From the NCBI GenBank assembly GCA_002425685.1, contig DIMS01000001.1, forward strand, positions 1 to 47,443: 47,443 bases of DNA, read 5' to 3'. Each line of letters opens with the position of its first letter. Positions within the stretch are counted from its first letter, which is position 1. The translations under genes were made by a program, and so were the position numbers. This document shows, piece after piece, positions 1 through 8,764 of the stretch. Under the pieces are notes generated by a model. It searched no databases. It was not told the DNA's origin and worked only from the letters and a program-made list of their open reading frames with translations. This stretch comes from Synergistaceae bacterium UBA5560 (GTDB taxonomy: Bacteria; Synergistota; Synergistia; Synergistales; Aminiphilaceae).

Positions 1-122
1 ACGGTGATGACACCGTCCCGTTGCCCTCTGGCCCTTCCCGTTCCGTCTTGCTTCGTCCCGCCCGGATGGTCTCAAGAGCAAGCGCTTTCCCTCCTAGCGG
101 ACCTTCGCACTTCCGGGAAGCG
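1..122. other. Window edge downstream of thiC; no gene assigned
   Basis: This is the stretch after the thiC stop on the minus strand. A purine-rich AGGAGG-like site lies near 93-98 on the minus strand with a possible TTG start just downstream. The few encoded residues before the window ends match nothing I recognise, so I do not call a gene. Confidence 0.3.
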
Positions 123-1445
123 TCAACCCTCGCTCCCGGAGGCAGCGTGCGCCGCAAGCGCCCGGGAGACGATCTTCATGGCGCACAGGGGACCGCACAT
201 GGCGCACCCCTCACCATCCTTGAGGAAGGCGCGCCGGGCTCTCACCGCCGACGGATCCAGCGCCACCCTTTCCTGTCTCTCCCAGTCGAGGGCCTTGCGC
301 GCCCGGGACATCTCCAGATCCCATTCCGCGGCCCCGGCAAGCCCCTTCTCCACGTCTCCCACGTGGGCGGCGATGCGCGACGCCGTCACACCCGCCCGCA
401 CGTCCTCGACATCGGGAAAACCCAGGTGCTCCGAGGGCGTCACGTAGCAGAGAAAGTCCGCTCCCGCTGCCGCCGCGACGGCCCCTCCGACGGCTCCAAC
501 GATGTGGTCGTAGCCGGGAGCCACGTCCGTCACCAGAGGCCCCAGCACGTAGAAGGGGGCACCTTCGCAGAGGCGCTTCTGCAACTGCACGTTGGTCCCG
601 ATCTGCCCGAGCGGCACGTGCCCCGGCCCCTCCACCATGGCCTGTACACCCGCCTCGCGGCACCGCCGCACCTGGGCACCGAGTTCAAGGAGTTCCGCCA
701 CCTGTGCCCGATCCGTGGCGTCCGCCCCGGCGCCGGGGCGAAGCCCGTCCCCGAGGCTCAGGGTCACCTCGTGGGTGCGGGCGATGGAGAGCAGCCGGTC
801 GAAATGTTCCGCCAGGGGATTTTCCCTGTCGTGCTGAAGCATCCAGGCCACGAGAATGGAACCGCCCCGGCTCACCACGTCCGCAACCCGTCCCTGTTCC
901 ATGAGATGGGAGAGGGCGCGGCGGGTCAGTCCCGTGTGGACCGTCATGAAATCCACGCCCTCTGCGGCCTGTCGCTCGATGACCTCGAACAGATCCTCCA
1001 CGGTCATGCGCACCACCGCATCATGGCGGCTCCGGGCCACCTGGGCCGCTTCGTAGAGCGGGACCGTCCCCAAAGGAAGCGGCGACAGGCGGAGCAGCTC
1101 CGCCCTCAGGGCAGACAGGTCGCCCCCGGTGCTCAGATCCATCACCGCGTCGGCGCCGCTCTCCACTGCCGCAGCGAGTTTTCTCCGCTCCAGATCGACC
1201 GCCGCGTGTCCCTCGGAGGTGCCGATGTTGGCGTTCACCTTGGTGCGCAAGCCTCGACCGATGCCGCAGGGCACCAGGCTCCGATGGGCCGGATTGGCGG
1301 GAACCGCCGCCGTGCCCGCCGCCACCCCGGCGAGCAGAACCTCCGGAGAAAGGCTCTCCCTTTTCGCCGCCGCCTTCAGAGCACCCTCTGCGTCTCCGCG
1401 GCGGGCACGCTCCATCAAGGTCATTCCGCTCTTTTCCATGATCAT
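123..1445 (-). CDS. thiC: Phosphomethylpyrimidine synthase ThiC
   Basis: Radical-SAM enzyme that rearranges aminoimidazole ribotide into hydroxymethylpyrimidine phosphate, the pyrimidine half of thiamine, in the cytoplasm. The 440-residue product has ThiC blocks in order: TKVNANIGTS near residue 70, AVMDLSTGG near 100, GVDFMTVHTG near 170, LSLGDGLRPG, MVEGPGHVPL and CYVTPSEHLG. Near the C-terminus is the unusual [4Fe-4S] motif CAMCGPLC (CX2CX4C), which is diagnostic of ThiC. The length is typical of the shorter bacterial form that lacks the N-terminal extension of the E. coli enzyme. It stands alone here. A TPP-riboswitch candidate and a terminator-like hairpin lie directly upstream, so end-product control of its own transcription is expected. 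The start used is the first Met; a second Met two codons later is equally possible. Confidence 0.96.
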   Translation of the reverse strand: MIMEKSGMTLMERARRGDAEGALKAAAKRESLSPEVLLAGVAAGTAAVPANPAHRSLVPCGIGRGLRTKVNANIGTSEGHAAVDLERRKLAAAVESGADAVMDLSTGGDLSALRAELLRLSPLPLGTVPLYEAAQVARSRHDAVVRMTVEDLFEVIERQAAEGVDFMTVHTGLTRRALSHLMEQGRVADVVSRGGSILVAWMLQHDRENPLAEHFDRLLSIARTHEVTLSLGDGLRPGAGADATDRAQVAELLELGAQVRRCREAGVQAMVEGPGHVPLGQIGTNVQLQKRLCEGAPFYVLGPLVTDVAPGYDHIVGAVGGAVAAAAGADFLCYVTPSEHLGFPDVEDVRAGVTASRIAAHVGDVEKGLAGAAEWDLEMSRARKALDWERQERVALDPSAVRARRAFLKDGEGCAMCGPLCAMKIVSRALAAHAASGSEG

Positions 1446-1520
1446 CCTCCCCTTTCTTCCGCCCCGCCGGGGGCGGACGTTCCGCTATGCCGATTCCGGC
1501 GGGGAGACAGGGCGGCGGGA

Positions 1521-1559
1521 GAAAACGAAACAAGCCGCCCCCCTTCAAAGGAGAGCGGC
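1521..1559 (-). terminator. Attenuator hairpin in the thiC leader
   Basis: On the minus strand GCCGC-TCTCC / GGGGG-GCGGC pair across the six-base loop TTTGAA (1534-1559). A T-rich tract (TTGTTTCGTTTT) follows at 1522-1533. The hairpin lies between the TPP-riboswitch candidate and the thiC start. This is the arrangement of a riboswitch-controlled intrinsic terminator. Confidence 0.75.
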
Positions 1560-1619
1560 CTGCAAAACGCACCGTTTCTTTTTCCGGATGGACCTCCCTG
1601 CGCCGGTATGACCCGGTGC

Positions 1620-1712
1620 CGCCCTCGGGCGACAGCGCACATGTGCGCTCAGGTTCAAAGGGTCTGCGGGTCCTCCCGCACTCTCAGCCCCGGATCGGGG
1701 GCCCCCCCGTTC
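1620..1712 (-). promoter_or_regulatory. TPP riboswitch (thi box) candidate
   Basis: Read on the minus strand, 1650-1710 contains the 5' half of the thi-box consensus. A GGGG...CCCC / GGGG stem is followed by CTGAGA, a P3 hairpin (TGCGGG / CCCGCA), then GACCCTTTGAACCTGA. The next segment is off consensus: a 16-bp palindrome (1634-1649) and GTCGCCCGAGGG stand where GCG-x-AGGGA is normally seen. The position before thiC, with a terminator hairpin between, supports the call. The divergent 3' half lowers certainty about the exact fold. Confidence 0.8.
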
Positions 1713-1748
1713 GCTTGACAAGATTCTCCGTCAGACTTCCTTCCGAGC

Positions 1749-1777
1749 AGTATAACAGCCTCGCGCCGTTTCAGCCA
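1749..1777 (-). promoter_or_regulatory. Possible thiC promoter
   Basis: On the minus strand a good -10 element TATACT (1754-1749) lies 17 bp from a weak -35 TGGCTG (1777-1772). Transcription would start a few tens of bases before the riboswitch. The -35 overlaps the phoR stop region. Confidence 0.4.
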
Positions 1778-3555
1778 CGTTCCGCAGCCTCTTCGCGCTG
1801 TGACGCGCCGGAAGGGGGATCGGGAAGGACTATGGTGAAGGCGGCGCCCTCGTCCGAGTCCTCCAGGAGAACGCTGCCGCCGTGCAGCTCCGCCATGCGC
1901 TTCACGATGGCGAGACCGAGGCCGTAGCCGCCCTTGGCCTTGCCGTTCCGCACCCGGCTCGCGTCACCTCTGCGGAAGCGCTCGAAGATGTGGTGCCGCA
2001 TCGCCTCGGGAATGCCGATGCCGTTGTCGGCGACGACGATACGCCAGGCCGGGAGCAGGTCGTCCCGGACCATGCGGAGGGAGATCTTTCCGCCGGGGTT
2101 CGCCTCGAACCGCCCGGCGGTGTACTTCACGGCGTTGTCCAGGAGATTGGTGACGCAGCGCAGCAGCCCCTCGCTCCATCCCGCGAAGGGGGCGGATTCG
2201 GGGAGATCCACCTCCCATTCCAGGTGTTCCGCCAGGGGATGGAGCGCCGCCGCCTCCCGGGCGACACGGCAGAGTTCCGCCAGGTCCACCTCCTCGGTGA
2301 GATCCAGGGGGACCGCCGTACCCGAATCGAGACGGGAGAGGAGAAGAAGGTCGTCCATGAGGGCACTGATGCGCTCCTGCTGTTCGAGGATGCGCTCCAG
2401 ATAGGGACGCTGGTTTTCCGAGCTTCCCTCCTCCAGAAGTAGTTCCGCCGCGGCACGGATGATGGTGAGGGGCGTCTGGAGTTCGTGTCCCGCGTCGGCC
2501 ACGAAAGCCTTTCGGGACTCCTCCAGGAGGTGGCGTTCCGTCATGTCCTGGAGGACCGCGATGGCGCCTCCCGCCACGGAGACCGCCTGGGCGAGGAGAA
2601 AGCGCTGCTCCTCCCGAAGGACAACGTTGCAGGTTCCGTCCCGCCCCCGAAGGGCGTCTTCGAGAAGCTCCACGAGCTCGGGGCTTCGCAGGACACCCTG
2701 GAAGGGATGTCCTTTCTGGGAGGGCATGCGGAGCAGTTTTCCCAGAGGAGGATTTTCGTAGCGGATCTTTCCCTCCCGGTTTACCACGAGGACTCCCACG
2801 GGGAGGGAGGCGAGAATGCGCTCCAGATAGGTCCGCTCCTCCTGAAGCTGCTGGAGAATCTGTTCATTGCGTTCGGCCATGTTCTTCAACGCCAGAGCGA
2901 GTTCCTGCACCTCCGCGCTGGGGCGCACGGGAAGGGGCGGCAGGGAGATGGGACCGCCCTTGTTGACGGCCTTCACCAGAGCCTGGATGGGCTGCACGAG
3001 CTGCCTCAAAAAGAGGGCGCCCAGAAAAAGCGACGCAGCCGCAGCCAAAAGCAGTGCCGCACCGAGGGAGAGCCGCCCCGCGGAAAGCACGTCCCGAAGC
3101 AGCGCGAGAGGAAAAGCGGTGCGCACCACCAGAGCTTCCCCATGCACGGGAACGGAGCGGGCCACGTAGAGCATGTTCTTCTTCACCGACTGGCTGTACC
3201 GAGTGTCCGAGCCGCGTCCTTCCGCAAGGGCGGCCTGTACCTCCGGACGGCTCCGGTGGTTCTCCAGAGTCGCCGCATCGGCCTCGGAATCGACGAGGAC
3301 GTTGCCGTCGGGAGCGATGACGGTGATCCGGCACCGCAGGGCCTTGCCGAGTTCCCCCAGGACGGTGCGCCATTCCGAGGAGTTACTCCGTTCAAGGGCG
3401 AGGAGCGACGCCTCCAGACGCCCGTCGAGTTCGCGGGCGGCGTAGTCGCCCAGCCGATCCCGAAGGACCATGGACTGGAAGAGCCATCCGAGGGCGAAGC
3501 ACAGGAGAAGGGAGACCGCGAGAAGAAAAAAGAGGCGGGTCCGGAGGTGTCTCAC
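1771..3555 (-). CDS. phoR: Phosphate-regulon sensor histidine kinase PhoR
   Basis: Membrane histidine kinase that phosphorylates the PhoB-type regulator encoded just before it. The 594-residue product has a transmembrane segment at about 8-28, an extracytoplasmic sensor region (about 30-160), a second transmembrane segment (162-185), a HAMP-like linker, a PAS-like domain (about 245-340) and an H-box with His357 (AGHELQTPLT, a slight variant of SHELRTPL). The ATPase domain has an N box (NLLDNAVKYT), a G1 box (DNGIGIP), an F box and GYGLGLAIVK. It is the last gene of the pst-pho unit and overlaps phoB by 4 bp. In this family kinase activity is held down by PstSCAB and PhoU when phosphate is plentiful. 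Confidence 0.93.
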   Translation of the reverse strand: MRHLRTRLFFLLAVSLLLCFALGWLFQSMVLRDRLGDYAARELDGRLEASLLALERSNSSEWRTVLGELGKALRCRITVIAPDGNVLVDSEADAATLENHRSRPEVQAALAEGRGSDTRYSQSVKKNMLYVARSVPVHGEALVVRTAFPLALLRDVLSAGRLSLGAALLLAAAASLFLGALFLRQLVQPIQALVKAVNKGGPISLPPLPVRPSAEVQELALALKNMAERNEQILQQLQEERTYLERILASLPVGVLVVNREGKIRYENPPLGKLLRMPSQKGHPFQGVLRSPELVELLEDALRGRDGTCNVVLREEQRFLLAQAVSVAGGAIAVLQDMTERHLLEESRKAFVADAGHELQTPLTIIRAAAELLLEEGSSENQRPYLERILEQQERISALMDDLLLLSRLDSGTAVPLDLTEEVDLAELCRVAREAAALHPLAEHLEWEVDLPESAPFAGWSEGLLRCVTNLLDNAVKYTAGRFEANPGGKISLRMVRDDLLPAWRIVVADNGIGIPEAMRHHIFERFRRGDASRVRNGKAKGGYGLGLAIVKRMAELHGGSVLLEDSDEGAAFTIVLPDPPSGASQREEAAERG

Positions 3556-4259
3556 GCGTCGTCTCCTTGTTCCCAGCGCAGCCGGTATCCCCGCCCGCGC
3601 ACGGTGTGCACCAGCCGGGGATGCTCCGGATCGGGATCCACCTTCTTGCGGAGCCGCGACACGTGAACGTCCACCGTGCGGGTGTCGCCGCCGTAATAGC
3701 CCCAGACCTTGGCGAGCAGTTCCTCCCGGGAGATAACCTGACCTTTGCGGCGGATGAGCGTCTCCAGCAGGCGGTACTCCGTCGGGCTCAGGTCCAGCAC
3801 GCCCTGGTTGAGGTAGAACATCTGGGCCGTGGCATCCAGGGTCAGGGGACCTTCGGCGATGACCGCCTCGGTGGAGATCTTCCGCGACGCCCGGCGCAGA
3901 ATGGCTTTGACCCGGGCGGCCAGCTCGGACATGGAGAAAGGTTTCCGCACGTAGTCGTCCGCCCCCAGTTCGAGCCCCGCCACCACGTCCTTCTCGTCCC
4001 GCCGGGCGGTGAGCATGAGGACGGGAATGTCCCGCGTGGCCGGAGCGGAGCGGAGACGGCGGCAGACCTCCCAGCCGTCCATTTTGGGCAGCATGAGATC
4101 CAAAAGAATCAGGTCCGGCAAAACCGTCTCGGCCATATCCAGGGCGGTGTCGCCGTCGGAGGCGCGCTCCACGGAGAAACCGTGCCTGCGGAGGCCCTCG
4201 GCCACGAGATCTCCCAGGGCCTCCTCATCCTCGACGATGAGAATGCGTTGCCCCGTCAT
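3552..4259 (-). CDS. phoB: Phosphate-regulon response regulator PhoB
   Basis: OmpR/PhoB-type transcription factor of 235 residues. The receiver domain (1-120) has the acidic pocket ED/E near 10-12, phospho-acceptor Asp54 in LLDLMLPKMDG, and Thr and Lys switch residues in MLTARR and RKPFS. The winged-helix DNA-binding domain (about 135-230) has LSPTEYRLLETL, SREELLAKVWGY and VDVHVSRLRKKV. It lies 3 bp after phoU and overlaps phoR, as expected for a co-expressed two-component pair. The 11-bp direct repeats upstream of pstS are its most obvious target. Confidence 0.93.
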   Translation of the reverse strand: MTGQRILIVEDEEALGDLVAEGLRRHGFSVERASDGDTALDMAETVLPDLILLDLMLPKMDGWEVCRRLRSAPATRDIPVLMLTARRDEKDVVAGLELGADDYVRKPFSMSELAARVKAILRRASRKISTEAVIAEGPLTLDATAQMFYLNQGVLDLSPTEYRLLETLIRRKGQVISREELLAKVWGYYGGDTRTVDVHVSRLRKKVDPDPEHPRLVHTVRGRGYRLRWEQGDDA

Positions 4260-4262
4260 GGA

Positions 4263-4955
4263 TCATTCCTCCTCCTTGGGACGCCGGATGGCGGAGGACT
4301 TCTCCACCTTCCCCGTCACCATGTAGATGGTCCGCTCGGCGAGGTTCGTGGCGTGGTCTCCCGCCCGCTCCAGCGTGCGCGCCACGAAGAGGAGCCGCGT
4401 GGCCTGTTCGATGGTCCTCGGGTTCTCCATCATGATGAGAAGGAGTTCCCGAAAGATCTGCTCCTGGATGTCGTCCATCTGGTCGTCCATGAGACAGACC
4501 TTGCGCGCTTCCTCGGCGCTCCGATCCAGAAAGGCCCCCAGGGCCGTGTCGATCATCTCCTTGAGAATCTGGGCCATGCGGGGGATATCCAGCAAAGGCT
4601 TGATGAGGCGCTCTCTGGAGAGCGCCTTGGCCGCCTTTGCGAGGCTCACGCCGTAGTCGCCGATGCGCTCCAGGTCCACCGCCATATGAAGGATCGCCGA
4701 GAGGGTTCGCAGGTCGAGCGCCACAGGCTGGAAACGGGCGATGATCTGGAGACACTGGGCGTCAATGTTCCCCGTAAGGCTGTCGAGGACATCGTCGCCT
4801 CTGAGGACCTCCTCGGCGAGGCGCACATCCTGTTCCTTCAGTGCCCACACGCCCTTCATGACTGCATCCTGGGCCAGATTCCCCAGCTTGAGAAGATCCG
4901 TCTCAAGGCGTTTCAGTTCCGTATCGAAAGCCTTTCGCATGTTCATGGAATCCAT
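4263..4955 (-). CDS. phoU: Phosphate signalling protein PhoU
   Basis: Cytoplasmic helical-bundle protein that links transporter state to PhoR and restrains phosphate uptake. The 230-residue product has the two PhoU repeats, with motifs such as LLKLGNLAQDAV near 20, DLRTLSAILHMAVDLERIGDYGVSLA near 80-105 and the matching second-repeat block TLERAGDHATNLAERT near 190-205. The E/DxxxD metal-coordinating pattern is visible in both halves. It sits between pstB (71 bp upstream) and phoB (3 bp downstream). Confidence 0.93.
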   Translation of the reverse strand: MDSMNMRKAFDTELKRLETDLLKLGNLAQDAVMKGVWALKEQDVRLAEEVLRGDDVLDSLTGNIDAQCLQIIARFQPVALDLRTLSAILHMAVDLERIGDYGVSLAKAAKALSRERLIKPLLDIPRMAQILKEMIDTALGAFLDRSAEEARKVCLMDDQMDDIQEQIFRELLLIMMENPRTIEQATRLLFVARTLERAGDHATNLAERTIYMVTGKVEKSSAIRRPKEEE

Positions 4956-5026
4956 GGAATTCTCTCCTTTCTGCCGTGCCCCGTCCGGAATCGCCGCGGA
5001 CGGCGCTCCGGTATGGCCACCCGGGT

Positions 5027-5791
5027 CTAGCCGAAACGCCCCGTGATGTAGTCCTCGGTTCTGCGATCCTGGGGAGACGTGAAGATCTCCTGGGTGGGCC
5101 CCATCTCGATGGTCTCTCCCATGAGGAAGAAACAGGTCATGTCGGAGATGCGGGCGGCTTGCTGCATGTTGTGCGTCACAATGACGACAGTATAACGTTC
5201 CTTGAGTTCTCTGACGAGTTCTTCGATGCGGGCCGTTCCAAGGGGGTCGAGGGCGGAGGTGGGCTCGTCCATGAGAAGGACCTCCGGCTCCACCGCAATC
5301 GCCCTGGCGATGCAGAGGCGCTGCTGCTGCCCTCCCGACAGGGCCAGGGCAGGAGTGTGGAGCTTGTCCTGCACTTCCTCCCAGAGAGCCGCGCCCTTCA
5401 GGCTCGACTCGACGATCTCCTGAAGGACGGTTTTGTTCCGGATGCCGTGGAGCCTTGGACCGTAGGCCACGTTCTCCCAGATGGATGAAGGAAATGGATT
5501 CGGTCGCTGGAAGACCATGCCCACCTTTCGCCGCAGGGCGATCACGTCCGTGGAGGCGGCATAGATGTCCATGCCGTCAAGTTTGATCTCCCCCTCGACA
5601 CGGCACCCGAGAATGAAGTCGTTCATCCTGTTCAGGCAGCGGAGAAAGGTGCTCTTGCCGCATCCCGAGGGGCCGATGAAGGCCGTCACCGACTTGGGGG
5701 CGATGTCCATCTCCACATTCTTAAGGGCATGATGCTCCCCGTAGTGGAGGTTGAGGGCGCGTACGAGAAATTTCGGCGTCGCCGCAGGCAT
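5027..5791 (-). CDS. pstB: Phosphate ABC transporter ATP-binding protein PstB
   Basis: ATPase of the high-affinity phosphate importer. The 254-residue product has Walker A GPSGCGKST near 38-46, a Q-loop (MVFQRPNPFP, the characteristic PstB form), signature LSGGQQQRLCIARA, Walker B VLLMDEPTSALDP and switch His in IVTHNM. The open frame runs far upstream through pstA. The Met at 5791 gives the normal family length and lies 23 bp after the pstA stop, so I start there. Confidence 0.95.
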   Translation of the reverse strand: MPAATPKFLVRALNLHYGEHHALKNVEMDIAPKSVTAFIGPSGCGKSTFLRCLNRMNDFILGCRVEGEIKLDGMDIYAASTDVIALRRKVGMVFQRPNPFPSSIWENVAYGPRLHGIRNKTVLQEIVESSLKGAALWEEVQDKLHTPALALSGGQQQRLCIARAIAVEPEVLLMDEPTSALDPLGTARIEELVRELKERYTVVIVTHNMQQAARISDMTCFFLMGETIEMGPTQEIFTSPQDRRTEDYITGRFG

Positions 5792-5814
5792 GAATGCGTA
5801 CCACCTTTCGGAAG

Positions 5815-6738
5815 TCACCGCACATTCTTCAGGCGGAGCCGTGCCCGCCAGAGAATGCCGATGAGCGTCGTTCCAAGAACGATGATGAGGAGAACCAGCA
5901 CCGTCCCGTACTGGATGGGTCGAGTCATTTCGATGTTGGTGCCCGCCGTGGCCAGCACGAGAATGTGGTACGGCAGGGCCATGACCTCCTGAAAAAGGCT
6001 CCTCGCCACGTGGGGGGCGTAGAAGGCCGCTCCGGTGAAGATGATGGGCGCCGTCTCCCCCGCCACACGCCCGACGCTGAGGATTCCCCCCGTGAGAATC
6101 GAGGGAAACGCCGCGGGAAGAACCACCTTGTAGATGGTCTGCCACCGGGTGGCTCCCATGGCGTAAGAGGCATCCCGATAGTCCTGGGGGACGGACCGCA
6201 GAGCCGATTCGGCGGCGCCCACCATGATGGGCAGAGCGAGACATCCCAGGGTGAGCCCCGCGGAGAGAAGACAGGGTCCGAACCCGAGGAAGACCGCAAA
6301 GAAGGAGAGCCCGAAAAGGCCGAACACTACCGACGGAACGCCCGCAAGGCTCCGGATGGCCAAGCGCACCGTGCGGGTGAAGAAATCGTCCCGGGCGTAC
6401 TCCACGAGATACACCGCCGTGGCCACACCCATGGGAAAGGCGAAGGCCATGGAGACGAGAATGAGCTGGAAGGTTCCCACGATGGCGGGATAGACCCCGC
6501 CCTGGGTCATGGCCTCCCGCGGAGGCTCCAGGAAGAAATCCCAGGAGAGCACTCCCGCGCCCCGGGCGGAGAGGAAGGTCAGAATGCCTCCCAGCAGGAG
6601 GACGATCCCTCCCATGGTGCACCAGAGAAGTGCCGTGACGAGCTTGTCCTTCACGACCCTGCCGGCGCGCACCTCCGGCAGGGTTCCCGCGCCCTGGCTG
6701 GCGTGGGCGCTTCCGTTCGACCTTCGCGTGGTCTTCAT
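5815..6738 (-). CDS. pstA: Phosphate ABC transporter permease PstA
   Basis: Inner-membrane permease subunit, 307 residues with about six hydrophobic spans. The first is near 35-55 (LWCTMGGIVLLLGGILTFL). The EAA loop that docks on PstB reads SALRSVPQDYRDASYAMGA...W near 200. The start at 6738 overlaps the pstC stop as ATGA, indicating translational coupling. The frame is open further upstream, but that part is antisense-frame noise inside pstC. Confidence 0.93.
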   Translation of the reverse strand: MKTTRRSNGSAHASQGAGTLPEVRAGRVVKDKLVTALLWCTMGGIVLLLGGILTFLSARGAGVLSWDFFLEPPREAMTQGGVYPAIVGTFQLILVSMAFAFPMGVATAVYLVEYARDDFFTRTVRLAIRSLAGVPSVVFGLFGLSFFAVFLGFGPCLLSAGLTLGCLALPIMVGAAESALRSVPQDYRDASYAMGATRWQTIYKVVLPAAFPSILTGGILSVGRVAGETAPIIFTGAAFYAPHVARSLFQEVMALPYHILVLATAGTNIEMTRPIQYGTVLVLLIIVLGTTLIGILWRARLRLKNVR

Positions 6739-7622
6739 CCCCGCCACCGCATTCCTCTCCGCTCCACCCACATGGCGGCCACGTTGATGCCCAGGGTGAT
6801 GACCAAAAGCAGGATTCCCGCGAAGAAGAGCGAGAAGTAGTGGTCGGAACCAACCGGGGTCTCCCCCATCTCCGCGGCAATGGTGGACGTGAGGGGACGG
6901 ACCGGATCGAGCACCGACCGAGGGACCAGGGCGGCGCCTCCCGAGGCCATGAGGACCACCATGGTCTCCCCCACGGCGCGCATGACACCCAGCAGGCACG
7001 CCTGAAGAATGCCCGGAAGCGCCGAGGGGATCACAACCCGGGAGATGGTCTCCCACCGGGTGGAACCCAGGGCGTAGGCGGCGTCCCGGAGATCCTTGGG
7101 CACCGCGGCCATGGCATCCTCCGCGAGAGAAGCCACCACGGGAACGATCATGATTCCCATGAGGATCGAGGCGTTCATCAGATTGAGCCCCGTGAGAATG
7201 GAAAAGCGTTCCTGGAGCCAGGGAGCGATGACCACCATGCCGATGAATCCAAGCACCACCGAGGGGAAAAATCCCAACACCTCCAGAATGGGTTTGAAGA
7301 TCTCCCGGAGCGACCTGGGACAGACCTCGGAGATGAAGGCCGCAAGGCCGAGGCTTACGGGCACGGCGAGGAGCGATGCCAGAGCCGTCACCGCCAGAGA
7401 TCCCACGACGAGGGGAAACATGCCGAACTCGGGGGGATCGTAGGTGGGATACCAGTAGGAACCGAGGAGCAATTCCCCCAGCGAGGCGTGCCGCAGCACC
7501 GGCAGCCCCTCGCGGAGCAGGAAATAAAGAATGAAGAGCATGATCGCCATGCCCGTGGACGCGAGCACGGTTATGACCCTTTTTGGTATGCGATCACCGC
7601 GCAGGGTATCGGAATCTTTCAT
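6735..7622 (-). CDS. pstC: Phosphate ABC transporter permease PstC
   Basis: Permease partner of PstA, 295 residues from the ATG at 7622. That start is chosen because AAGGGAAGG lies 8 bases upstream; an upstream TTG at 7652 is a weaker alternative. Hydrophobic spans begin near residue 15 (VITVLASTGMAIMLFILYFL). The EAA loop is in AMAAVPKDLRDAAYALGSTRWETI. It is followed by pstA with an ATGA overlap and preceded by pstS across a 258-bp gap that contains a strong hairpin. Confidence 0.93.
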   Translation of the reverse strand: MKDSDTLRGDRIPKRVITVLASTGMAIMLFILYFLLREGLPVLRHASLGELLLGSYWYPTYDPPEFGMFPLVVGSLAVTALASLLAVPVSLGLAAFISEVCPRSLREIFKPILEVLGFFPSVVLGFIGMVVIAPWLQERFSILTGLNLMNASILMGIMIVPVVASLAEDAMAAVPKDLRDAAYALGSTRWETISRVVIPSALPGILQACLLGVMRAVGETMVVLMASGGAALVPRSVLDPVRPLTSTIAAEMGETPVGSDHYFSLFFAGILLLVITLGINVAAMWVERRGMRWRG

Positions 7623-7815
7623 GTTCCGGACCTTCCCTTCTGGACGACTCAACCGAGCCTCTCCGGTTCGTGGTCCCCCTTGACCTCTCCCGTCTTCCGG
7701 CTTCCGGGAAGAACGGTCCGAAATCTGTTCCTCCCTTCGGCCTGAAGAGGCGGCTTTCTCTTTCCCCGAAGAAGGACGAGACGAACTCCGAAGGTGAGAA
7801 GCGTCACGCGGAAAA

Positions 7816-7846
7816 CTCGCCCCCCGGGGACGGCGTGGGGGGCGAG
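7816..7846 (-). terminator. Hairpin between pstS and pstC
   Basis: CTCGCCCCCC and GGGGGGCGAG form a perfect 10-bp GC stem with an 11-base loop, followed on the minus strand by TTTTC. It lies 34 bases after the pstS stop. This is the usual place for a partial terminator or mRNA-stabilising hairpin that leaves PstS in excess over the permease genes. Confidence 0.6.
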
Positions 7847-7879
7847 GGTGGAAAGGGGAAGAGGAAGCGCTCTGGTTTT

Positions 7880-8692
7880 CTAATTGAGGGGGATGTAGCC
7901 CACCTGCTCGACGATCTTCTGCCCCTCGGGGCTCAGCAGGTAGTCCACGAAGGCCTTCGCGTCGCCCTGAGGCTCGCCGTTCGTGTAGAGGAAGAGGAAG
8001 CGGCTGAGGGGATAGGCACCGCTCTTGGCGTTCGCCGCGTTGGCTTCCACGCCGCCCACCTTCAGAGCCTTCACAGAGTCGTTGATGTAGGCGATACCGT
8101 CATAGCCGATGGCAAGGGGATTCTTTGCGACGGTCTGGAGCAGCGCACCGGCGGAAGCGGTGACAAGGGCCTTGGGAGTGACCTTCTCGCCGTGCATGAC
8201 CATTTCCTCCCAGGTGCCGAAGGTTCCGGAGCTGGTGTCGCGTCCAGCCACCGCGATGGCCTTCTCTTCGCCGCCAAGGGCTTTCCAGTTCTCGATCTTG
8301 CCCATGTAGATTTCCTTGAGCTGCTCCAGGGAGAGATCGCTCACGGGGTTGGAGGGATGAACCATGGCACAGAGAGCGTCGATGGCCACCTTGATCTCAA
8401 AGGGCTTCACGCCCTTGGCCTCGGCGTCGCTCTTCTCCTTGTCCTTCATCGGGCGGGATGCCATGGCGATGTCCGTGGTGCCGTCGATAAGGGCCTTGAT
8501 GCCGTTACCGCTGCCACCGCCGGAGACAGTGATCTTCACGTCGCTGTTGGAGGCCATGAACTTCTCCGCCGCCGCCTGGGCGATGGGAAGAACCGTGGTG
8601 GAACCGTTCATCTTCAGGTCGCCCGCAAACGCCGCTCCCGCCAGGAGCACACCACAAAGAACCGCCGCCGTGCCGATCAGATACCGCTTCAT
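7880..8692 (-). CDS. pstS: Phosphate-binding protein PstS
   Basis: Periplasmic solute-binding component of the Pst importer, 270 residues. A clear signal peptide ends in GAAFA|GD (about 1-23). The mature part has the phosphate-contacting blocks LKMNGSTTVLPIAQA near 25-40, SGGGSGNGIKALIDG near 57-71 and VAGRDTSSGTFGTWEE near 148-163. It has no lipobox, so it is probably soluble in the periplasm. The ATG at 8692 is preceded by GGAGGAG at good spacing. The Pho box lies about 90-130 bases upstream. Confidence 0.95.
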   Translation of the reverse strand: MKRYLIGTAAVLCGVLLAGAAFAGDLKMNGSTTVLPIAQAAAEKFMASNSDVKITVSGGGSGNGIKALIDGTTDIAMASRPMKDKEKSDAEAKGVKPFEIKVAIDALCAMVHPSNPVSDLSLEQLKEIYMGKIENWKALGGEEKAIAVAGRDTSSGTFGTWEEMVMHGEKVTPKALVTASAGALLQTVAKNPLAIGYDGIAYINDSVKALKVGGVEANAANAKSGAYPLSRFLFLYTNGEPQGDAKAFVDYLLSPEGQKIVEQVGYIPLN

Positions 8693-8764
8693 TTCAAGAC
8701 TCCTCCTCGTGTTGTCGATCTTATGATTTTCCGGTGCCGTCCGAACCTCTTCCTTGCAGGGACA

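Noticed and set aside
5792..6988. Upstream continuation of the pstB frame, giving a 653-residue product
   Set aside because: The extra 400 residues read pstA/pstC in the wrong frame. Normal PstB length starts at 5791.
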